Assembly (NCBI GenBank): GCA_021732215.1
Contig: JAKFVL010000010.1
Location: forward strand, 239,309 to 287,945
DNA from: Hyphomicrobiales bacterium
GTDB lineage: Bacteria > Pseudomonadota > Alphaproteobacteria > Rhizobiales > Xanthobacteraceae
Reading direction: 5' to 3'
DNA: 48,637 nucleotides
Part shown: piece by piece, positions 1 to 7,890 of the stretch
Numbering within the stretch: the stretch's first letter is position 1
Layout of the letters: the number at the start of each line of letters is the position of its first letter
Position numbers and translations under genes: made by a program
The notes under the pieces: generated by a model
Databases searched by the model: none
Seen by the model: only the letters and a program-made list of their open reading frames with translations
Told to the model about the DNA's origin: nothing

Positions 1-1853
1 ACGATCACGGCCGGCAACAGCGGCATCACCGTGGCCTCTGGCAACGGGACGTCTTCGGTCACGATCACCGGCACGGTGACGGAGATCAACAACCTGCTCG
101 GCGGAGTCAATCTGAGCAGCACCGAGGGAACCATCGTCTACAATCCCAACACCGATGCACCTCCGGCATCCGCAACGCTGACTCTGCTGGTGGACGACAC
201 CGGCGACACGGGCACTGGCGGCCCGTTGACCGCGACGGACACAGCGACGATCAACATCGCCGCGGTGAACGATGCACCGGTGAACACGTTCACGACACCG
301 CTGGCGATCACGGAAGATACGCCGACAAGGCTTACCGGCATTTCGGTGGCGGACGCCGATATCGGCGGCTCGAACCTGACCGTGACGCTTTCGGTTCCGG
401 GCAGCAGCGGCACGTTGACGGCGATCGCCGGCGGCGGCGTCGCCGTGACAGGAAGTGGAACAGCATCGATCCAGCTGGTCGGAACGCTCGCGAACGTCAA
501 TACGTTCCTGGCGAACGCGGCTGGCGGCGTGACCTACAACCCGGTGGCGAACTCCACCACCGACGTGACCCTGACGGTCGTTTCAAGCGACGGCGGCGCC
601 ACCGGCACTGGTGGAACGCTGACCGATACCGATACGGTGACACTCGACCTGCAGGCGGTGAACGACGCGCCGACGGCGAACATCACGAATGCCACCTTCA
701 ATGCGACCGAACAAACCAACCTCACCTTGGCGGACCTTGGCATCTCGCTGGGGTCAATTGCCGACGTCGATGCGGGTGGCAACGATATTTCGGCCACTTT
801 GTCGGTCACCTATGGAATTCTAACGATCACGGCCGGCAACAGCGGCATCACCGTGGCCTCTGGCAACGGGACGTCTTCGGTCACGATCACCGGCACGGTG
901 ACGGAGATCAACAACCTGCTCGGCGGAGTCAATCTGAGCAGCACCGAGGGAACCATCGTCTACAATCCCAACACCGATGCACCTCCGGCATCCGCAACGC
1001 TGACTCTGCTGGTGGACGACACCGGCGACACGGGCACTGGCGGCCCGTTGACCGCGACGGACACAGCGACGATCAACATCGCCGCGGTGAACGATGCACC
1101 GGTGAACACGTTCACGACACCGCTGGCGATCACGGAAGATACGCCGACAAGGCTTACCGGCATTTCGGTGGCGGACGCCGATATCGGCGGCTCGAACCTG
1201 ACCGTGACGCTTTCGGTTCCGGGCAGCAGCGGCACGTTGACGGCGATCGCCGGCGGCGGCGTCGCCGTGACAGGAAGTGGAACAGCATCGATCCAGCTGG
1301 TCGGAACGCTCGCGAACGTCAATACGTTCCTGGCGAACGCGGCTGGCGGCGTGACCTACAACCCGGTGGCGAACTCCACCACCGACGTGACCCTGACGGT
1401 CGTTTCAAGCGACGGCGGCGCCACCGGCACTGGTGGAACGCTGACCGATACCGATACGGTGACACTCGACCTGCAGGCGGTGAACGACGCGCCGACGGCG
1501 AACATCACGAATGCCACCTTCAATGCGACCGAACAAACCAACCTCACCTTGGCGGACCTTGGCATCTCGCTGGGGTCAATTGCCGACGTCGATGCGGGTG
1601 GCAACGATATTTCGGCCACTTTGTCGGTCACCTATGGAATTCTAACGATCACGGCCGGCAACAGCGGCATCACCGTGGCCTCTGGCAACGGGACGTCTTC
1701 GGTCACGATCACCGGCACGGTGACGGAGATCAACAACCTGCTCGGCGGAGTAAATCTGAGCAGCACCGAGGGAACCATCGTCTACAATCCCAACACCGAT
1801 GCACCTCCGGCATCCGCAACGCTGACTCTGCTGGTGGACGACACCGGCGACAC
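1..1853 (+). repeat. 822-bp tandem repeat, two full copies plus a 209-bp partial third
   Basis: Units run 1-822, 823-1644 and 1645-1853. Units 1 and 2 show no difference in a base-by-base reading. The partial third differs only at 1752 (A where unit 2 has C at 930), then diverges at 1854 into another repeat type. The period is 274 codons, so the frame is kept, and each unit encodes two cadherin-like domains. The window starts inside the array, so the copy number is unknown. Loss of even synonymous divergence indicates very recent duplication or ongoing homogenisation. Confidence 0.97.
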
Positions 1854-4800
1854 CGGCTCGGGCGGAGCGATGACGGCGACGGACACGGCGATCATCAACA
1901 TCGCAGCCGTGAACGATCTGCCGACGACGAACGCGGGCTCCGGCTCCGGCAATGAAGATGCGACCTCGATTGCGGTTTCGCTGTCGGGTGCGGACGTTGA
2001 CGGTACGGTTGCATCGTTCCGGATCACCAGCCTGCCTGGCAACGGCACGCTGTATTCCGATGCAGCTCTGACGAGCGCTATTGCGGTGAACGGAACGGTA
2101 ACCGCGACCGGTAATGCGGCGACGGTCTACTTCGTGCCGGCGGCCAACTTCAACGGCGCGCCGACGTTCCAGTACACTGCGATCGACAACGATGGCGGTG
2201 TGGATGCGAGCCCGGCAACGGCGACCATTACCGTCAACGCAGTGAACGATGCGCCGACGGCCAGCATCACGCCGGTAAGCTACTCTGCAACCGAGCAGAC
2301 AAATCTCAATCTGCACGGAACGGGCCTCTCGGTTGCTGACATCGATGCGGGTGTAAATCCGATCTCGATTACCTTGTCGGTATCGGCGGGCATCCTCACT
2401 GTCGCGATCGGTTCGACCGGGGCGAGCATTGGCAGCGGCAACGGGACGTCGTCAGTCGTCATCAACGGCACTTTGACGCAACTGAATAATTTCCTCGCTG
2501 GCAACAACAGCGCGACAATCGTCTACAACGCCAACACCGACAATCCGCCGGCGACGGCGACTTTGACGCTCTTCGTTGACGACACCGGCGACACCGGCTC
2601 GGGCGGAGCGATGACGGCGACGGACACGGCGACGATCAACATCGCAGCCGTGAACGATCTGCCGACGACGAACGCGGGCTCCGGCTCCGGCAATGAAGAT
2701 GCGACCTCGATTGCGGTTTCGCTGTCGGGTGCGGACGTTGACGGTACGGTTGCATCGTTCCGGATCACCAGCCTGCCTGGCAACGGCACGCTGTATTCCG
2801 ATGCAGCTCTGACGAGCGCTATTGCGGTGAACGGAACGGTAACCGCGACCGGTAATGCGGCGACGGTCTACTTCGTGCCGGCGGCCAACTTCAACGGCGC
2901 GCCGACGTTCCAGTACACTGCGATCGACAACGATGGCGGTGTGGATGCGAGCCCGGCAACGGCGACCATCACCGTCAACGCAGTGAACGATGCGCCGACA
3001 GATATCGCTTTCACCGGCAATGCTGCCCTAAGCGCTGGCACAAGCGGTGCAAATACCACGATCAGCGATAACTCAAGGCTGTTCACACTGTTGGCAACAG
3101 ATGTCGATGACACGTCCTTTACGTATTCGTTCGGAGGTAGCTCCTCGATTGGCGTTACTGTCGGTGGAACCGGCGAGACCTTTGATTTCCAGACTCAGGC
3201 GAATGGGAATGTCGAAACGACAGCGCTAAGCTACAGCACCGTTCAAACGATCAGTTTGACGACAACGCGGGCTAATGATGGTGACGTAAATTACACGGAG
3301 GCAGTGACTCTGCGGCTCGGATTGAACACCGCCGGCGACACGATCGATGGCTCCGCAACGACCAACGATCAAGTCATTTATGGTTTCGGCGGCAACGACA
3401 TACTGACAGGCGGATCCGGAGCAGACTGGATTAGCGGCGGTGCAGGCGACGATGTCATCAACGGAGCGCAAAATGACACGCTGCTCGATGGCGGAGCCAA
3501 TACCGATACGCTGCAAATCGGAGCGAATTTCACCGACACGAGCAATGCCCAGATCGCAAATATCGAGAATGTGACGCTGACGGCCGCTGCGACGCTGAAC
3601 CTGGCGAACCAGACGGAAGGGTTCACGATCACGGGTTCATCAGGGATCGACTCGATTACAGGCGGAGGCGGAGCTGACACGATCGTCGGCGCACAGAACG
3701 ATACGTTGCTTGACGGTGGCGGAGGTGCCGACACTCTGCAGGTCGGAGCGAACTTCACCGACACGAGCAATGCCCAGATTGCAAATATCGAGAATGTGAC
3801 GCTGACGGCCGCTGCGACGCTGAACCTGTCGAACCAGACAGAAGGGTTCACGATCACGGGTTCATCAGGGATCGACTCGATTACAGGCGGAGGCGGAGTT
3901 GACACGATCGTCGGCGCACAGAACGATACGTTGCTTGACGGTAGCGGCGGTGCCGACACTCTGCAGGTCGGAGCGAACTTCACCAGCACGAGCAACGCGC
4001 AAATTGCCAATATCGAGAATGTAACGCTTACGGCCGCTGTAACGCTGAACCTGTCGAACCAGACCGAAGGGTTCACGATTGCCGGTTCGTCCGGCGATGA
4101 CACGATTGTGGCAGGCTCCGGAAACGACATTCTGATCGGCGGCGCCGGTCAGGACACGCTGACGGGTGGAAATGGAACTGACGCCTTCAAACTCGATGGA
4201 AGTACAACAGCGAACTACGACATCATTACCGATTTCTCCAGTACCGATGACATCCTGAATTTCATCAATTTCTCGCTCGCCAATCACAGTGGCACAGCAG
4301 CCATCGATCAAGTGAGAACAGTGACGGTCACGGGTGGCGGCGGAAGCACAATTTCAAGCGCTGACCTCGTTGTATTCAACATCGCAGCTAATTCGGCGGA
4401 TACGGCGGCTGAGATCAATACGCTGCTGGACAACCAAAACGGAACATTCAACGGCGGTGTGTTCGTCCTTGCGTATACGGACGTATTGGGTGGCGCAGGT
4501 AACAATGTAGCCCTGTACTACGATCCCGATGCCGATGGTACTGGCACGGCTCCCTCTCTCGTGGCGGTATTCTCAAACTACACGAGCGTCACCGCGTCGG
4601 GCGTGCCAAATGTCGCCTCGGATTACGCCTCGGTGGCCACTCTGGCTGACCCCATTGTGCTCGATCTCGGTGCGCCTGGCATTTCGTTCAAGACGCTCGA
4701 CAACGGGGTCCACTTCGACATCAATGCCGACGGGGCTCTGGATCAGGTCGCCTGGACCAGGAATGGCCAGGACGGACTGCTGGCACTCGACGTCGATCAC

Positions 4801-5490
4801 TCCGGCAAGATCGAGAACGGCAACGAGCTGTTCACGCCAACCTTCAACGGCGGGTTCTTCAAGGACGGCATCGCGGCGCTGGCCAGCCTCGATGCGAACG
4901 AGGACGGCGTGATCGACAGCAACGATCAGGCCTTCACCGATCTCGTGGTCTGGCAGGATGCCAACAACGACGGCATCAGCGATGACGGCGAACTGACCAA
5001 GCTGACCGATCTCGGCATCGCCAGCATCGATCTCGCCGTCACGCCGAACACGACGCCGATCGACGGGCAGAACGTGCCGTTCGCCGGCAGCTTCACCTAT
5101 GCTGATGGCACCAAGGGGACGTTCGTCGAGGTCGACTTCGAAACCTCGCTCGGCCAGCCCGACGACGCGAGCGCGCATGCTCCGGCGCTCCACGGCACCG
5201 ACGGTGCGGATGTCTTCCAGCTGACCGACGCGACCGCGGCCAGCATCATCGCCGACTTCAACCAGTCGCAGGGCGACATCATCGATGTGTCGGCGCTGTT
5301 CCAGATGGCCGATGGTCATCAGCTAGGGGAATACGTCCAGCATGTCGGCTGCGATCTGCGCGTCGATGTGGATGGTGCTGCGAACGGCGCCAACTTCGTG
5401 ACCGTGGCAACCTCGCTGCCGACGGCGCCGGGTGCGATCACGATCATGCACGAGGATGCGGCGCACGCGGCGCAGGTCGCGACGCTCTGA
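1..5490 (+). CDS. Giant RTX/cadherin-like type I-secreted adhesin, 3' part (5' end outside window)
   Basis: The reading frame is open from base 1, giving the last 1829 residues of a larger protein; the GTG at 31 is only an internal codon. Codons 1-1000 are Asp/Thr/Gly-rich cadherin-like (Big/VCBS-type) domains, each marked by a VNDAP or VNDLP junction. RTX-type GGxGxD nonapeptides lie near codons 1130-1155 and 1373-1395, flanking three copies of a 75-residue repeat. Three EF-hand-like calcium loops start at codons 1597 (DVDHSGKIENGNE), 1631 (DANEDG) and 1653 (DANNDG). From about codon 1731 the end resembles the type I secretion C-terminal target domain (GTDGADVFQL, then a DxIDVS motif). By family it is a calcium-stiffened surface adhesin exported C-terminus first. 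The LapA-type N-terminal retention and LapG cleavage region, if present, is off the left edge. The convergent secretion genes at 6.5-13.1 kb are the natural partners. Only one cysteine, at codon 1784, was found. Confidence 0.93.
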   Translation, partial: TITAGNSGITVASGNGTSSVTITGTVTEINNLLGGVNLSSTEGTIVYNPNTDAPPASATLTLLVDDTGDTGTGGPLTATDTATINIAAVNDAPVNTFTTPLAITEDTPTRLTGISVADADIGGSNLTVTLSVPGSSGTLTAIAGGGVAVTGSGTASIQLVGTLANVNTFLANAAGGVTYNPVANSTTDVTLTVVSSDGGATGTGGTLTDTDTVTLDLQAVNDAPTANITNATFNATEQTNLTLADLGISLGSIADVDAGGNDISATLSVTYGILTITAGNSGITVASGNGTSSVTITGTVTEINNLLGGVNLSSTEGTIVYNPNTDAPPASATLTLLVDDTGDTGTGGPLTATDTATINIAAVNDAPVNTFTTPLAITEDTPTRLTGISVADADIGGSNLTVTLSVPGSSGTLTAIAGGGVAVTGSGTASIQLVGTLANVNTFLANAAGGVTYNPVANSTTDVTLTVVSSDGGATGTGGTLTDTDTVTLDLQAVNDAPTANITNATFNATEQTNLTLADLGISLGSIADVDAGGNDISATLSVTYGILTITAGNSGITVASGNGTSSVTITGTVTEINNLLGGVNLSSTEGTIVYNPNTDAPPASATLTLLVDDTGDTGSGGAMTATDTAIINIAAVNDLPTTNAGSGSGNEDATSIAVSLSGADVDGTVASFRITSLPGNGTLYSDAALTSAIAVNGTVTATGNAATVYFVPAANFNGAPTFQYTAIDNDGGVDASPATATITVNAVNDAPTASITPVSYSATEQTNLNLHGTGLSVADIDAGVNPISITLSVSAGILTVAIGSTGASIGSGNGTSSVVINGTLTQLNNFLAGNNSATIVYNANTDNPPATATLTLFVDDTGDTGSGGAMTATDTATINIAAVNDLPTTNAGSGSGNEDATSIAVSLSGADVDGTVASFRITSLPGNGTLYSDAALTSAIAVNGTVTATGNAATVYFVPAANFNGAPTFQYTAIDNDGGVDASPATATITVNAVNDAPTDIAFTGNAALSAGTSGANTTISDNSRLFTLLATDVDDTSFTYSFGGSSSIGVTVGGTGETFDFQTQANGNVETTALSYSTVQTISLTTTRANDGDVNYTEAVTLRLGLNTAGDTIDGSATTNDQVIYGFGGNDILTGGSGADWISGGAGDDVINGAQNDTLLDGGANTDTLQIGANFTDTSNAQIANIENVTLTAAATLNLANQTEGFTITGSSGIDSITGGGGADTIVGAQNDTLLDGGGGADTLQVGANFTDTSNAQIANIENVTLTAAATLNLSNQTEGFTITGSSGIDSITGGGGVDTIVGAQNDTLLDGSGGADTLQVGANFTSTSNAQIANIENVTLTAAVTLNLSNQTEGFTIAGSSGDDTIVAGSGNDILIGGAGQDTLTGGNGTDAFKLDGSTTANYDIITDFSSTDDILNFINFSLANHSGTAAIDQVRTVTVTGGGGSTISSADLVVFNIAANSADTAAEINTLLDNQNGTFNGGVFVLAYTDVLGGAGNNVALYYDPDADGTGTAPSLVAVFSNYTSVTASGVPNVASDYASVATLADPIVLDLGAPGISFKTLDNGVHFDINADGALDQVAWTRNGQDGLLALDVDHSGKIENGNELFTPTFNGGFFKDGIAALASLDANEDGVIDSNDQAFTDLVVWQDANNDGISDDGELTKLTDLGIASIDLAVTPNTTPIDGQNVPFAGSFTYADGTKGTFVEVDFETSLGQPDDASAHAPALHGTDGADVFQLTDATAASIIADFNQSQGDIIDVSALFQMADGHQLGEYVQHVGCDLRVDVDGAANGANFVTVATSLPTAPGAITIMHEDAAHAAQVATL
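1837..2258 (+). repeat. Second adhesin repeat class, copy 1 (partner at 2578-2999)
   Basis: This 422-bp block recurs 741 bp downstream with about three differences (ATCATC versus ACGATC near 1891, and ATT versus ATC near 2230). It encodes a Big_9-like domain opening with VNDLPTTNAG and closing at VNDAPT. The sequence between the copies (2259-2577) is a diverged relative of the 822-bp unit, so the two repeat types alternate. Confidence 0.93.
2578..2999 (+). repeat. Second adhesin repeat class, copy 2
   Basis: Near-identical to 1837-2258 at an offset of 741 bp (247 codons, in frame). Similarity stops at 3000, where a unique domain leads into the RTX region. Confidence 0.93.
3464..4110 (+). repeat. 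225-bp (75-residue) repeat, three units, between RTX nonapeptides
   Basis: The phrase GANFT(D/S)TSNAQIANIENVTL begins near 3521, 3746 and 3971, an exact 225-bp spacing. Each unit ends in an RTX-like stretch (ITGGGG.DTIVGAQNDTLLDG). Units 2 and 3 are closer to each other than to unit 1. The arrangement alternates a calcium-binding turn with a beta-rich block and differs from a plain RTX array. Confidence 0.9.
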
Positions 5491-5512
5491 TATCGGCTCC
5501 AGCCGAATAAAC

Positions 5513-5548
5513 AAAGCCCGCCGGCTCATTCCGGCGGGCTTTTCGTTT
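5513..5548. terminator. Intrinsic terminator between converging genes
   Basis: A perfect 12-bp stem (5513-5524 with 5531-5542) and a 6-base loop end in a T-rich run (TTTCGTTT) on the plus strand, 23 bases after the adhesin stop. The opposite strand also shows a T-rich tail (CTTTGTTTA), so it may end transcription from both sides. Confidence 0.85.
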
Positions 5549-5597
5549 ATGGAAACGATGCGGCGCGTATGCTGGAAGCGACCCGGACAGGTTGCCG

Positions 5598-6464
5598 TTA
5601 TTCCCGGACCTTGACCGATAGTTTGCTCTTGGCCTTGCCAGGCATCGGGATCGTCCCGGTCGCAACCCGGCGCGACTTGGGCTGCGATGCGATCGCCAGC
5701 TTGTCGCCCAGCGGAATGTTGACGCTGAGCTGCGGACCGCGATCGTCGTAACGCGCCTTGAAGCGATGCACGCCGACGTGCTCGATCTCGTAGGTGGTGT
5801 TGACCCAGATCTCGCCCTTGCACTGCCGCCAGCGATGGCAGAACGAGAAGTCCTCCGACAGCAGCTTGCCGCCGACCCGCACGGGCTGAAAGGCGCGGAT
5901 CATGCGGTCGAGCCCGGTCGCGAGCGGCGTGCCTTTGGCGCCCTCTGTATCGGAGAGGTCCGGCATGGCCGCCAGCATGGCGTCCACTGCGGTGCGCGCG
6001 ATCAGCATGATCCCGGTCCCGCAACCATCTACGGTGATAAATCCGTTCTTGCGCTGGGTCGCAGTCCCGCGTTCGCGTCTGACGATATAATCATGGGCAC
6101 GGGCAATCGCGCGCTTCGATGGATTGCCGGACGCTGACAGTTGCGCGATCCGCTCGAGATCGATCTGCCGCTTCGGATAGATCACGCCAACAACCGGCTT
6201 GTTGAGATCGACCATGTCGAGGATCAACTGGGCCGGGTAGCCCATGTCGGCATCCAGGAAAAGCAGATGGGTCGAGTCGGTCTTGTCGTACCAGTATGTC
6301 AGCAGATAATTCCGGCTCTCGACGATGTCGGAATAGGAGACACTGGCGAACGTCGATTGCCATTTTCGCTGGCCGAGAGCCTGGGTCAGCCGGAACAGCG
6401 ACCGCACATAGGAGCTGTAGAACAGTTCGCCGAAGGCCGGCGTTGCTATCGTAATCTTGGTCAC
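5598..6464 (-). CDS. GT-A-like putative glycosyltransferase at the end of the adhesin secretion gene set
   Basis: The protein has 288 residues and no signal peptide or membrane segment. It opens with a beta strand typical of GT-A folds (KITIATPAFG). It has a DxD-type metal/nucleotide-sugar motif near residues 70-72 (FLDADMG), and later an acidic motif (SEDFSFCHRW) resembling the ED..R/W catalytic region of GT2-like enzymes. These motifs are what I see; the glycosyltransferase role is inferred. The gene lies 58 bp downstream of the LapG-like gene on the same strand, so it may be co-transcribed. A role in glycosylating the adhesin is possible but unproven. It could instead be a general sugar transferase of unknown substrate. 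Confidence 0.65.
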   Translation of the reverse strand: MTKITIATPAFGELFYSSYVRSLFRLTQALGQRKWQSTFASVSYSDIVESRNYLLTYWYDKTDSTHLLFLDADMGYPAQLILDMVDLNKPVVGVIYPKRQIDLERIAQLSASGNPSKRAIARAHDYIVRRERGTATQRKNGFITVDGCGTGIMLIARTAVDAMLAAMPDLSDTEGAKGTPLATGLDRMIRAFQPVRVGGKLLSEDFSFCHRWRQCKGEIWVNTTYEIEHVGVHRFKARYDDRGPQLSVNIPLGDKLAIASQPKSRRVATGTIPMPGKAKSKLSVKVRE

Positions 6465-6522
6465 GCCGAATCCTCGAGCCGATCGTGCGAGTGTAGCATC
6501 GTCTCGCCGCGTCCGGGAGCGA

Positions 6523-7599
6523 TCAGAGCAGGAAAGGGATCTGCGCCATGCCGCCGCCGAGGCCAGGCATGTTCATGCCGGCATCGCCCCAGCTTGCTCC
6601 GCCATCGCTGTCGAGGTTGACGTCGCTGGCCCAACCGTTTGCCGATACGTCCGCGGAGGCGGGCGATACGCCCGACTGGCTGGCGCCGGATTGTGAAAAG
6701 TAGGGTGACGCGAACAGGCTGACGCCGGCCTGATCGACGGCGAACAGCGGAACGAAGTGGTTCGTGGCCGTGTCTTCGGCGGTGTTCATGGTCCGGTTGT
6801 CGAGAATGATCCAGCTCCCGCCATCCTTGACCGCCAGGACCGCGTGATCTTCGCGAGCGGCCCTGTCACGGCCGAGCAGGATACGCAGGTCGCCTTGCGG
6901 CACGCCGGATTCGCGCAGCAACACATACTTTGCGATAGCATAATCCTCGCAGTCGCCACGGCCGGAAGCGAGGGTCGCGAGCGGCGCGCTCCATTGATCG
7001 AGCACGCCATGCTGGACGAGGTCGCTGGTGTAGCGAATGGCGCCGTTCACCAGGCGGTTGGCGGCCTCGATCCGGGCGCGGCCGGTGCGGCCGCGAACAT
7101 CGCCGATCATATTGCCGAAACGCTGGGTGGCTTCGTCGCATTTCGATGCATCGTCCGGACAGGCCGCAAGCGATGCGGTGTCCTTGGCGATATCCTGTTC
7201 GACCGCGCGCCACTTGCGCCAGAGTGCGCCTTCGGGCGCACGGAAGCTCAGCAGACCGTAGGGTTCGGAGGTGCGCGATCCGGTTCCGCCAATGCTCTCG
7301 GGAATATCCGATATCACCGGAGTTGCGGTCGCGGCGGCGACACGAACCGATTCAGACGGGATCGGTTTGCCGTCCAGCTTCGCGAGCACGCTGTTGATCG
7401 AGAAGAAGCGGGGCTGGTTGGTGGTGTTGACGCGCGCCGCCGGAGGGGCTTGCAGCAGCATCGAGGGTGTGACGAGATCGTCGAAAATCGGCTTGCGCGC
7501 CTTCGGCTTCGCCATTGCTTCGGTCGCAATGCACAGCATCAACAACGCAGCGCCGAACTGGGCAACGCGCAGCCTTCCGGCTTCCGGACGATCGAACAT
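6523..7599 (-). CDS. lapG: LapG-like transglutaminase-type cysteine protease (BTLCP family)
   Basis: The 358-residue protein has an N-terminal hydrophobic segment (about residues 14-30, ending AMA) that fits a signal peptide. The BTLCP domain follows, with the catalytic triad visible as Cys217 (GDCEDYA), His252 (DHAVLAV) and Asp267 (ILDNR). Asp216 and Glu218 flank the cysteine, as in the calcium site of LapG. Known LapG proteins cut the periplasmic N-terminal part of LapA-type adhesins, releasing them from the cell surface. Position beside adhesin and exporter genes supports this job. It is longer than typical LapG because of an N-terminal linker (about 35-110) and a Gly/Ser/Asp-rich tail (about 300-358). 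The start is an ATG preceded by a G-rich stretch. No LapD partner is visible. Confidence 0.85.
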   Translation of the reverse strand: MFDRPEAGRLRVAQFGAALLMLCIATEAMAKPKARKPIFDDLVTPSMLLQAPPAARVNTTNQPRFFSINSVLAKLDGKPIPSESVRVAAATATPVISDIPESIGGTGSRTSEPYGLLSFRAPEGALWRKWRAVEQDIAKDTASLAACPDDASKCDEATQRFGNMIGDVRGRTGRARIEAANRLVNGAIRYTSDLVQHGVLDQWSAPLATLASGRGDCEDYAIAKYVLLRESGVPQGDLRILLGRDRAAREDHAVLAVKDGGSWIILDNRTMNTAEDTATNHFVPLFAVDQAGVSLFASPYFSQSGASQSGVSPASADVSANGWASDVNLDSDGGASWGDAGMNMPGLGGGMAQIPFLL

Positions 7600-7688
7600 G
7601 ACAAGCCCCCGTGGCGCGGGAGCGTTCGCCGGCTTGAGCCGATCCTCGTCCCGCTTGTTATGACGGGGAGTATTCGCGACAGATATTG

Positions 7689-7709
7689 CCGCCGCGGTTA
7701 AAGCGGCGG
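7689..7709. other. GC-rich stem-loop in the gap between hlyD-like and lapG-like genes
   Basis: CCGCCGC (7689-7695) pairs with GCGGCGG (7703-7709) around a 7-base loop. It lies in the 291-bp gap 7600-7890. No T-run follows on either strand, so it is more likely a leader or processing structure for the lapG-like transcript than a terminator. Nothing else convincing was seen in the gap. Confidence 0.35.
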
Positions 7710-7890
7710 GGTAGGCGCGGGGATTGTCGGAAGCCTAGTGAAGGCGATGCAAAGCCGTTCCGGACAATTTTATCGAACGGCGATCTTGAAACGATCCGTT
7801 AACGCTGGCGCTGTGGTGGACCGCGCATCGTATGCTCCGGAAAGCGAAAACCGGATCCATCGGAGCGGAACCAGACTTAACGGCCGGTTA

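Noticed and set aside
138-1322. Identical 120-codon minus-strand frames inside the adhesin repeats
   Set aside because: They are identical only because the underlying DNA repeats are; composition shows they are shadows of the adhesin frame.
1-5490. Reading the tandem repeats as a CRISPR or transposon array
   Set aside because: The units are long, contiguous, in frame and protein-coding, with no spacers, transposase or terminal inverted repeats.
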